A DNA stretch of 49,707 bases, taken from Aalborgiella sp031390045 (lineage in GTDB: Bacteria; Pseudomonadota; Gammaproteobacteria; Burkholderiales; Burkholderiaceae_C). Position 1 is the stretch's first letter, and each line of letters opens with the position of its first letter. The stretch covers positions 1-49,707 of the forward strand of contig JANMTB010000134.1 in the NCBI GenBank assembly GCA_031390045.1, in the 5' to 3' direction. Positions 43,740-49,707 of this stretch are shown piece after piece. A model generated the notes under the pieces. It was not told where the DNA came from. It made no database searches and saw only the letters and a program-made list of their open reading frames with translations. The position numbers were made by a program, and so were the translations under genes.

Positions 43740-44590
43740 TGCTAAGCAACGTCGGCATCGGTTGGCGGCATCCGCACTACAAAGAGATGATGGAAAGTAA
43801 ACCAGCGCTTGATTTTCTTGAAGTTCACTCTGAAAACTTCTTTGGCGCCGGCGGAGCGGCACTGGCGGTATTACGCGAAGGACGCGCCCATTACCCCGTC
43901 AGCTTGCATGGCGTCGGTCTTGCGCTTGGTTCGGCCGTTGGTATTGACGATTGGCATTTAGACCAATTAGCTGCCTTGGTGGCTCAGCTAGACCCTATCC
44001 GTGTCAGCGACCATGCGTGCTTTGCGCGGGGTGATTTCAATGGCAAAACGATTCATGCCGCTGATTTATTGCCGATTCCGTTCAGCACAGAAGCATTGAA
44101 TGTGATGGCGGCTAACGTGCAGCAGGTGCAAGACCGGCTCAAACGCAGCCTTGCTGTTGAAAACTTGTCTGCTTATGTGGCGTGCGAGGGCAGCGAGATG
44201 CATGAATGCGACTTTTTGAACGCCTTAGCCCAGCGCACAGGTTGCCAGCTGCTGGTTGATGTGAACAATATTTATGTCAATGCCTTGAATGATCAAATCA
44301 CTGCCAAGCACAATGGACTAAGCGCAGATCCTATGCAACAGTGCATCCGCTGGCTTGACGCCATCAACCCTGCACACGTCGCAGAAATTCACCTTGCCGG
44401 TCATATCGACTGCGGCGATATTGTGATCGACGACCACGGCAGTCGCGTCAAGCCAGCCGTTTGGGAACTTTACAAACACGCAATCAAGCGCTTTGGCAAT
44501 ATCCCGACTTTGATCGAGTGGGATACCGACATTCCCGCGTTAGATGTGCTTTTGGCGGAAGCTAATACTGCGAGGTCATTCGCCGTATGA
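43739..44590 (+). CDS. bufB: MNIO-family (DUF692) enzyme of the bufferin system
   Basis: This 283-residue multinuclear non-heme iron oxidase of the DUF692/MbnB-BufB family forms oxazolone- or thiooxazole-type groups from precursor cysteines in relatives. It has a TIM-barrel pattern with candidate metal ligands at His57 (SLHGVGL), His92 (VSDHACF), Glu141 (VENLS), Asp174 (LLVDVNN), His218 (AEIHLAGH), Asp231-His233 and Glu260 (IEWDT). These are assigned by family pattern. The ATG overlaps the bufA2 stop, and the 3' end overlaps bufC by 4 bases. Confidence 0.92.
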   Translation: MLSNVGIGWRHPHYKEMMESKPALDFLEVHSENFFGAGGAALAVLREGRAHYPVSLHGVGLALGSAVGIDDWHLDQLAALVAQLDPIRVSDHACFARGDFNGKTIHAADLLPIPFSTEALNVMAANVQQVQDRLKRSLAVENLSAYVACEGSEMHECDFLNALAQRTGCQLLVDVNNIYVNALNDQITAKHNGLSADPMQQCIRWLDAINPAHVAEIHLAGHIDCGDIVIDDHGSRVKPAVWELYKHAIKRFGNIPTLIEWDTDIPALDVLLAEANTARSFAV

Positions 44591-45423
44591 TGGCAGCCTC
44601 CACCTTAGCCAAACTGCAAAGTAATTTATTAGACTCTATTTTTAATATAAATAATATAGCAATAGAGGCAATAAATACGCCGGATAAAGCCAAATTATCT
44701 ATTAAAAATAGAGGTTTACAAACCTACCAAGCTAATGCAGGCCATGCGGCGTTGCGTAGTTTACAAACCGCTTACCCGGTCGTTGCCCAGCTGATTGGCG
44801 ACAAAGCTTTTGCACATTTAGCGACCGATTATTGGGTAAAATATCCGCCTGTGCGCGGTGATTTGGCACAGTGGGGTAGCGAATTACCTGTTTTTATCAC
44901 CAGTATTCAAGCACTACAAACCGAACCCTATTTAAGCGATGTGGCAAAAGTTGAATGGGCCATGCATATTGCGGCTACAGCGCCAGACAAAGCGGTTGAT
45001 TTGGCATCGTTTGCACTGTTGACAGCGCACGAACCAGAAACATTGACCCTGCAGCTTGCCACGGGCATAGCCTTGATTCACAGCGAATACCCCGTCGCCA
45101 GCATCCTCACAGCACATCTTTACGACAGCCCCAGCTTTGACGATGTGGGGCAAAAGCTGCGTCAAAACTCACCTGAAATCGCCTTGGTTTGGCGGCAAGA
45201 TTTGCGCCCTATGGTAGGTACGATTGGCCCTGCGGAAGCTGTGTTTCTCACACATTTGCTGGCAGGAGAGTCGCTGTTAGCTTCTTTGAATTCGGCATTA
45301 AGCGCCACCTTGACCACCGATGTCTCTACGCCATTTGACTTCGCGACTTGGCTGTCGCAAGCCGTGACTAAAGGCTTGGTTTTGGGCGCGAAATTTATAA
45401 ATTGCCCTCTGGAGAACCCATGA
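44587..45423 (+). CDS. bufC: DUF2063 partner protein of the MNIO enzyme
   Basis: This 278-residue protein of the DUF2063/BufC type, the usual partner of BufB, is thought to bring the precursor to the enzyme. An N-terminal DUF2063 domain spans about 5-105, with LQTYQANAGHAALRSLQTAYPVVAQLIGD and the conserved YPPVRGDLAQWG region. The residues about 16-35 (NINNIAIEAINTPDKA) are encoded by a copy of the dispersed repeat. They sit in the first helices of the domain, between LLDSIF and the GLQTYQ helix. ATG 44587 or 44590 could be used, the first overlapping the bufB stop. Confidence 0.85.
   Translation: MMAASTLAKLQSNLLDSIFNINNIAIEAINTPDKAKLSIKNRGLQTYQANAGHAALRSLQTAYPVVAQLIGDKAFAHLATDYWVKYPPVRGDLAQWGSELPVFITSIQALQTEPYLSDVAKVEWAMHIAATAPDKAVDLASFALLTAHEPETLTLQLATGIALIHSEYPVASILTAHLYDSPSFDDVGQKLRQNSPEIALVWRQDLRPMVGTIGPAEAVFLTHLLAGESLLASLNSALSATLTTDVSTPFDFATWLSQAVTKGLVLGAKFINCPLENP
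44634..44691 (+). repeat. Dispersed CGCCGGCT repeat, copy inside bufC
   Basis: CTCTATT (44634-44640) pairs with AATAGAG (44661-44667), then GCAATAAATACGCCGGATAA follows. It is translated on the plus strand as IEAINTPDKA, the same frame and strand orientation as in the PCu(A)C leader (TEAVNTPTRC). Confidence 0.65.
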
Positions 45424-45962
45424 AAGCCATCTTTAACCGACAGCTAGTCATCCTGTTTTTCTGCAGCTTATTCGCGCATATTAGTTTTGCCCAAGCAGCC
45501 AAGAGTGCAGTCTCTCCTGCACCAAAACCCAGTACTTTGATGGTCGAGGGGGAAACCTTGGATAAAAAACCATTTCAACTCGGTTCCTTGAAAGGCAAAG
45601 TCGCTTTGGTGATGTTTTGGTCTACCGATTGCCCGGTTTGCCGCGACCAAATGCCCGAATTACGCGAAAACGTGCAAGGTTGGGCGGACAAACCGTTTGA
45701 ACTCGTGCTCGTGAGCATGGATAAAAAAATGAAAGATGTGGACGACTACTACAGCTTACTCAGCCAAGTGGTGCCTAGCAAACTGCGCTTTACGCAGCTT
45801 TGGGCGGGCAGCAGCAACTACAAAGACAGCATCAGCGCCAAGCAAATCCCCGTTAAACAGCTGCCAGCAACTTTTCTGTTGGATAAAATCGGCAAAGTTG
45901 TATCCGTCATCTATGGACGCATCCCAGTGCAAGCGTGGGACGATATTGCAGAATTGCTTTGA
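45420..45962 (+). CDS. TlpA-like secreted thioredoxin coupled to bufferin genes
   Basis: This 180-residue protein has a signal peptide (about 1-26, ending SFAQA) and a TlpA/ResA-type thioredoxin domain with the active site FWSTDCPVCRDQMPE (Cys71-Pro-Val-Cys74) and a likely cis-proline loop (KQLPATFLLDK). Secreted thioredoxins of this sort reduce disulfides or handle copper in the periplasm. It overlaps the bufC stop, with GGAG 5 bases before ATG 45420, so it belongs to the bufferin operon. Its place here, where DoxX-type BufD genes are usual, is noteworthy. Confidence 0.85.
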   Translation: MKAIFNRQLVILFFCSLFAHISFAQAAKSAVSPAPKPSTLMVEGETLDKKPFQLGSLKGKVALVMFWSTDCPVCRDQMPELRENVQGWADKPFELVLVSMDKKMKDVDDYYSLLSQVVPSKLRFTQLWAGSSNYKDSISAKQIPVKQLPATFLLDKIGKVVSVIYGRIPVQAWDDIAELL

Positions 45963-45997
45963 ATCTGTCATTTAAGGTTAAATTTCAAATCTAGTGC

Positions 45998-46759
45998 ATG
46001 AACAGTCTCAAACAACGACTTGGCATGCGCCTGAGCCGCTATTTAAGCGAGCCTGGCCATACCGCGGGAACAGCAGCGCCTACGCGCATGGATTTGCTGG
46101 CGCAAGTGCTGCAAACGAGCGATGTGCTGCTGGTAGAAGGCACCTCGCGGGTGAGCAGTGCCATCAAGTATTTGACACAATCGACATGGTCGCATGCTGC
46201 GCTTTACGTGGGGAAATCTGCCTCGGGTGAAAGTCAGTTTTTAGAAGCAGATATGGTTCACGGCGTGCGTTTGGTGCCGTTCTCGCATTTCACCGGCTTT
46301 CACTGCCGCGTTTGTCGCCCCGTCAGTCTGAGTGAGGCTGATCGTCAAGCCGTATGTGACTTTGCCCTGGCGCGCCTAGGCCTGCATTACGACATGAAAA
46401 ATATTGTCGATTTAGTGCGTTACCTGCTACCCAACCCGCCCGTGCCTATGCGCTGGCGCAGGCAAATGCTATCGCTAGGCAGTGGCGACCCGACGCGGGC
46501 GATTTGCTCCACCCTGGTGGCCGAGGCGTTTGCATCTGTCAATTACCCGATTTTGCCGACAGTAGAGACGCTTCCCGCCATCGATTTGCTGGGCAATCCT
46601 CACGTAGGCAGCTCACGCGAGCTGCTGCACATTCGCCACCACAGCCTGTATGTGCCGCGCGATTTTGATGTATCACCCTACTTTCAAATCATCAAACCGA
46701 CCATAGAAGTTGGGTTTGACCACCGCTTTCTGACCTGGGCACAAGTTACACCAAAATAA
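45998..46759 (+). CDS. YiiX/YebB-like papain-fold protein
   Basis: This 253-residue protein of the YiiX/YebB-like (permuted NlpC/P60, DUF830) group has the circularly permuted papain-like pair: His66 in STWSHAALYVG and Cys170 in RAICSTLVAEAF. There is no clear signal peptide. Such enzymes are predicted amidases or acyltransferases. It starts 35 bases after the thioredoxin gene and could be the last gene of the bufferin operon or an independent one. A repeat with strong hairpins lies after it. Confidence 0.75.
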   Translation: MNSLKQRLGMRLSRYLSEPGHTAGTAAPTRMDLLAQVLQTSDVLLVEGTSRVSSAIKYLTQSTWSHAALYVGKSASGESQFLEADMVHGVRLVPFSHFTGFHCRVCRPVSLSEADRQAVCDFALARLGLHYDMKNIVDLVRYLLPNPPVPMRWRRQMLSLGSGDPTRAICSTLVAEAFASVNYPILPTVETLPAIDLLGNPHVGSSRELLHIRHHSLYVPRDFDVSPYFQIIKPTIEVGFDHRFLTWAQVTPK

Positions 46760-46766
46760 CCTACGC

Positions 46767-46834
46767 AGAGGTATTTTCCGCCTCTAGCCGGCATATTTAT
46801 TGTCTAAATTGCTATTATAATTATAGCAATTTAG
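46767..46834 (-). repeat. Dispersed CGCCGGCT repeat, intergenic double-hairpin copy after the YiiX-like gene
   Basis: AGAGG (46767-46771) pairs with CCTCT (46781-46785). The core AGCCGGCATATTTATTGT follows, and then a perfect 12-bp stem CTAAATTGCTAT (46804-46815) / ATAGCAATTTAG (46823-46834) with a 7-base loop. It lies between the convergent YiiX-like and amtB genes. Confidence 0.8.
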
Positions 46835-46855
46835 ATAGTTACGCTACTCGATAAA

Positions 46856-48058
46856 TTACCAGCTCACTTCACGGTCAGGGGTTGAGCCAATCTTGTGAAT
46901 TGACAAGTCTGCGCCTTCAAACTCTTCTTCCGCAGTCAGTCGTAGACCCATGGTCGCTTTCAACAGCCCATACACCACGATGCCGCCCAATAGTGCCCAC
47001 ACTACACCCATGGCAGTGCCAATCAGCTGCGCTTGCAAGCTCACGCCGCCCATGCCGCCAAACGCTTTAGCGCCAAAAATACCCGCCGCGATGCCGCCCC
47101 ACGTACCGCACAAACCGTGCAGAGGCCAGACGCCCAGCACATCGTCAATCTTCCATTTGTTTTGCGTCCAAGTGAACATGACCACAAATATCGCACCTGC
47201 AATGCCGCCCACGACCAAGGCACCCAGCGGATGCATGATGTCTGAGCCCGCGCACACCGCGACCAAGCCCGCCAAAGGGCCGTTGTAGACGAAACCCGGG
47301 TCGTTTTTACCCAAAGCCAGCGCCACCAAGGTTCCGCCCACCATTGCCATCAGCGAATTCACCGCGACCAGACCAGAGATTTTGTCGATGGTTTGCGCGC
47401 TCATCACGTTAAAGCCAAACCAGCCCACACACAATGTCCAAGCGCCCAGCGCTAAAAACGGGATGCTTGACGGTGGGTGCGCACTGATCGTGCCGTCTTT
47501 GCGATACCGGTTCGAGCGTGCACCCAGCAAAATCACAGCAGGCAAAGCGATCCAGCCGCCCACGGCATGCACAACGACGCTGCCCGCAAAGTCGCGGAAA
47601 TTTTCGCCCGTGGTGGCTTTGATCCAGTCTTGAATGCCAAACTTGTTCGCCCAAGCCACGCCCTCAAACAGCGGGTAAAACAAACCGACGATGACCGCTG
47701 TGGCAATCAGTTGCGGCCAAAACTTGGCCCGCTCAGCAATACCGCCAGAAATAATCGCGGGAATGGCCGCTGCAAAAGTCAGCAAAAAGAAGAATTTGAC
47801 CAGCTCGTAGCCATTTTTCTCTGCCAACTGCTCAGCACCGATGAAAAAGTTGGTGCCGTACGCCACGCTGTAGCCGATCAAAAAGTAAACTACCGTGGAC
47901 ATTGAAAAATCGACCAAAATTTTGACCAAGGCATTCACCTGGTTCTTTTTGCGTACGGTACCCAGCTCTAAAAAGGCAAAACCCGCATGCATGGCAAGCA
48001 CCATGATCGCGCCTAACAAAATAAAGAGCGCATCTGCGCCCTGTTTTAGTGCATCCAT
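46856..48058 (-). CDS. amtB: Ammonium transporter
   Basis: This 400-residue Amt family channel has eleven expected helices and family motifs: FAFLELGTVRKKNQVNALVKIL (about 29-50), DFAGSVVVHAVGGWIAL (about 155-171, containing the first conserved His) and HPLGALVVGGIAGAIF. The conserved GFNVMSA segment is present. There is no glnK beside it in the window, though the usual operon is glnK-amtB. A sigma-54 promoter matches exactly 84 bases upstream. It has no signal peptide, unlike E. coli AmtB. Confidence 0.95.
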   Translation of the reverse strand: MDALKQGADALFILLGAIMVLAMHAGFAFLELGTVRKKNQVNALVKILVDFSMSTVVYFLIGYSVAYGTNFFIGAEQLAEKNGYELVKFFFLLTFAAAIPAIISGGIAERAKFWPQLIATAVIVGLFYPLFEGVAWANKFGIQDWIKATTGENFRDFAGSVVVHAVGGWIALPAVILLGARSNRYRKDGTISAHPPSSIPFLALGAWTLCVGWFGFNVMSAQTIDKISGLVAVNSLMAMVGGTLVALALGKNDPGFVYNGPLAGLVAVCAGSDIMHPLGALVVGGIAGAIFVVMFTWTQNKWKIDDVLGVWPLHGLCGTWGGIAAGIFGAKAFGGMGGVSLQAQLIGTAMGVVWALLGGIVVYGLLKATMGLRLTAEEEFEGADLSIHKIGSTPDREVSW

Positions 48059-48141
48059 CTCAACTCCCTTGTTTGAATATTTCTTTATCTGACTTTTATC
48101 GGTGCATTTATTTTAATTTTACAAAATATGCACACAATTAA

Positions 48142-48157
48142 AGCAATTTTCGCGCCA
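48142..48157 (-). promoter_or_regulatory. Sigma-54 promoter of amtB
   Basis: On the minus strand the sequence TGGCGCG-AAAA-TTGCT agrees with the sigma-54 consensus TGGCACG-N4-TTGCW except for one base. The GG (-24) and GC (-12) elements are 10 bases apart as required. Transcription should start near 48131, giving a leader of about 73 bases. This fits nitrogen control of the ammonium transporter through NtrC. No clear NtrC site was found upstream. Confidence 0.8.
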
Positions 48158-48300
48158 AAATGCATTTTTTAGGGCATTTATTTACCTGCTTATTTTTAAA
48201 CCACCTTTTTGCTGTAATACCAACAGCTAGGTATTCGCTCCCATTGTTGTTTATGATGCTCTTACTTATAGTTACCGCCTCATATCTTTCTGACGTTTCA

Positions 48301-49446
48301 ATGAAAACTTTTGCTCAAATGATTTTTAAAACCCTTGTGTCATCGGCTTTGTTGGTTTCCAGCTCGGTACTTTTTGCACAACAAGGCGTTTCTGAACGCG
48401 AAGTGACCGTTGGGCAATTTGCCGCCCTCACTGGCCCCGCAGCGCAGCTGGGCTTGCGCATGCAAGCGGGTATCAAAGCGCAGTTTGACGCGGTAAACAA
48501 GGCTGGCGGCATCAATGGGCGACAAATCAAGCTAGTATCTCGTGACGATGGTTATGAGCCTGAAAAAGCGGCGTTGGCCGTCAAAGCGCTGCTGAATGAC
48601 GACCAAGTTTTTGCGCTGATTGGCTCAGTCGGCACGCCAACAACACTGGCCGCTTTGTCGACGATCAACGACGCCAAAGTGCCGCTGATTGGCCCCTTCA
48701 CTGGTGCGCAAGGTCTGCGAGAGCCTTTTTCGCGGCAAGTTTTCCACGTGCGGGCCAGTTATTTTGATGAAACTGAACGTATCGTGCAGCATTTAACGAC
48801 GCTGGGCGTGAAGAAAATTGCCGTGTTCTACCAAAACGACGCCTATGGCAAAGCTGGTTTAGAAGGCGTGACGCGGGCTTTGACCAAGCGTCAAATGAAA
48901 GCTGTTGCCACAGCAACAGTAGAGAGAAACACCGTCGATGTCGCGAAGTCCTTAGACGAGATATTAAAAGTAGCCCCCGAAGCTGTGGTGCAAATTACCG
49001 CCTACAAATCTAGTGCAGCCTTCATCAAACAAGCGCGCGCAAAAGGTTTTGGGGGACAATTTTTTAACGTTAGTTTTGTGGGTTCTAGTGCATTGGCCGA
49101 GGAATTGGGTGAAGCGGGCAGCGGCGTCGTGATTTCACAAGTCGTGCCATTTCCGTTTCAGGGCAACAGCGCCATCGTGCGTGAATACCAGCAGCGCATG
49201 GCGGAAGCGGGTCAAAAGGAATTTGATTTCTCAAGCCTTGAGGGCTTTCTTGCCGCTAAAGTGCTTACAGAAGGACTAAAACGCGCTGGTCGTGGACTGA
49301 CGCGCGAGGGCTTGATCACCGCCTTAGAGTCTCTCAAAGACTTCGACATGGGTGGCTTCACTATCAACTACAGCGCTAAGTCGCACGAAGGCTCAAACTT
49401 TACCGATTTGACCATCATTGGTCGTGGCGGCAAGTTTATCCGCTGA
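48301..49446 (+). CDS. Orphan LivK-type ABC substrate-binding protein
   Basis: This 381-residue type I periplasmic binding protein has a signal peptide (about 1-26, SSSVLFAQ) and the usual first strand VTVGQFAALTGPAAQLG. I chose ATG 48301 (MKTFAQMIFK). A frame from 48160 adds 47 hydrophobic residues and no homology. No permease or ATPase gene is beside it, so it may feed the liv-type transporter elsewhere. Its family binds amino acids, amides or aromatic acids. Its length is normal for the family. Confidence 0.85.
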   Translation: MKTFAQMIFKTLVSSALLVSSSVLFAQQGVSEREVTVGQFAALTGPAAQLGLRMQAGIKAQFDAVNKAGGINGRQIKLVSRDDGYEPEKAALAVKALLNDDQVFALIGSVGTPTTLAALSTINDAKVPLIGPFTGAQGLREPFSRQVFHVRASYFDETERIVQHLTTLGVKKIAVFYQNDAYGKAGLEGVTRALTKRQMKAVATATVERNTVDVAKSLDEILKVAPEAVVQITAYKSSAAFIKQARAKGFGGQFFNVSFVGSSALAEELGEAGSGVVISQVVPFPFQGNSAIVREYQQRMAEAGQKEFDFSSLEGFLAAKVLTEGLKRAGRGLTREGLITALESLKDFDMGGFTINYSAKSHEGSNFTDLTIIGRGGKFIR

Positions 49447-49457
49447 AACTGTCTTTT

Positions 49458-49527
49458 AGAGGCTAAAATATGCCTCTAGCCGGCGTATTTATTGCCTAAA
49501 TTGCTATTTTATTTATAGCAATTTAGG
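49458..49527 (-). repeat. Dispersed CGCCGGCT repeat, best-preserved double-hairpin copy
   Basis: AGAGGC (49458-49463) pairs with GCCTCT (49472-49477). The core CTAGCCGGCGTATTTATTGC follows, then a perfect 13-bp stem CCTAAATTGCTAT (49495-49507) / ATAGCAATTTAGG (49515-49527) with a 7-base loop. It lies between the convergent binding-protein gene and the SWIB-domain gene. Confidence 0.85.
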
Positions 49528-49550
49528 TGTTTTCAAAAACACGGCTCAAA

Positions 49551-49707
49551 TCAACTCAAATGCTTACCCACAATCCCCGCCAACTCAAACATCGTCACCT
49601 GCGGTTTGCCGAACACAGCCAAGAGCTTGGCATCGGCGTTGATAGAGCGTTTGTCTTTGGCGTCTTGCAGGTTGTTGGCTTTGATATAGTCCCACATTTT
49701 TTTGATG
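49551..49707 (-). CDS. SWIB/MDM2-domain protein, 3' end only
   Basis: The final 51 codons of a minus-strand gene run to the window edge and end in TGA (49551-49553). The visible sequence (KMWDYIKANNLQDAKDKRS, then INADAKLLAVFGKPQVTMFE) is the C-terminal half of a SWIB/MDM2 domain, as in small bacterial chromatin-like or DNA-topoisomerase-associated SWIB proteins. The N-terminal half lies outside, so nothing more can be said. Confidence 0.8.
   Translation of the reverse strand, partial: IKKMWDYIKANNLQDAKDKRSINADAKLLAVFGKPQVTMFELAGIVGKHLS

Overview
The window reads as a chromosomal segment of a betaproteobacterium of the order Burkholderiales, most likely a Comamonadaceae-like organism of moderate GC content. 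This placement is an inference. It rests on the oxyR/ubiA/recG neighbourhood, a PhaM-type polyhydroxybutyrate granule protein, a DUF3567 protein, the AT-hook-like KKAAAKK protein tail of PhaM, and the many LivFGHMK-type and aromatic/amino-acid transport genes. No rRNA, tRNA, CRISPR array, transposase or phage gene was seen.

Layout. Positions 76-8663 hold a glycerol module. A six-gene ABC uptake operon on the minus strand (two ATPases, two permeases, a DUF2160 membrane protein and a lipoprotein binding protein) diverges from a DeoR-type regulator and glycerol kinase. Positions 8693-11407 hold proC, ubiA and oxyR. Positions 11561-16025 hold two tandem long-chain acyl-CoA synthetase paralogues, slyX and an orphan ABC ATPase. 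Next come a small HNH protein, a class C beta-lactamase-like esterase and recG. recG is divergent from queA-tgt, which make queuosine in tRNA. A GC-richer liv-type ABC operon fills 22216-26887. Positions 27161-33409 hold a FIST sensor protein, PhaM, a PCu(A)C copper chaperone, MarC, a fumarylacetoacetate-hydrolase family enzyme, a DUF3108 protein and a DUF3567 protein. Positions 33474-38025 hold an omega-amino-acid transaminase, an MFS transporter and a KefB-type antiporter. Positions 38174-41147 hold kdsD-kdsC-lptC and a short-chain dehydrogenase (LPS Kdo synthesis and LPS export).

The most interesting locus is 41913-46759. An ECF sigma factor and a small zinc-finger (putative anti-sigma) gene diverge from two tandem DUF2282 precursor genes, a DUF692 (MNIO) enzyme and a DUF2063 partner. 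These match the recently described bufferin/Hvf-type RiPP systems, which make thiooxazole-bearing copper-binding peptides. Here the operon continues, translationally coupled, into a secreted TlpA-like thioredoxin and then a YiiX-like papain-fold protein. I see no DoxX-type gene. This looks like a variant bufferin locus.

Two further threads run through the window. First, a dispersed palindromic repeat with the core CAATAAATACGCCGGCT occurs about eleven times. Six copies lie between genes and five are translated in frame inside genes (ubiA, recG, the PCu(A)C leader, the DUF3108 protein, bufC). A different, well-known palindrome with TTCGACAAGCTCAG is also in frame inside recG. Second, regulation is unusually legible: a perfect CRP-type palindrome before the glycerol transporter, a near-perfect sigma-54 promoter before amtB, and matched sigma-70-like promoters before the two acyl-CoA synthetases.

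After the bufferin locus come amtB, an orphan periplasmic binding protein and the 3' end of a SWIB/MDM2-domain gene, which is cut by the window edge.
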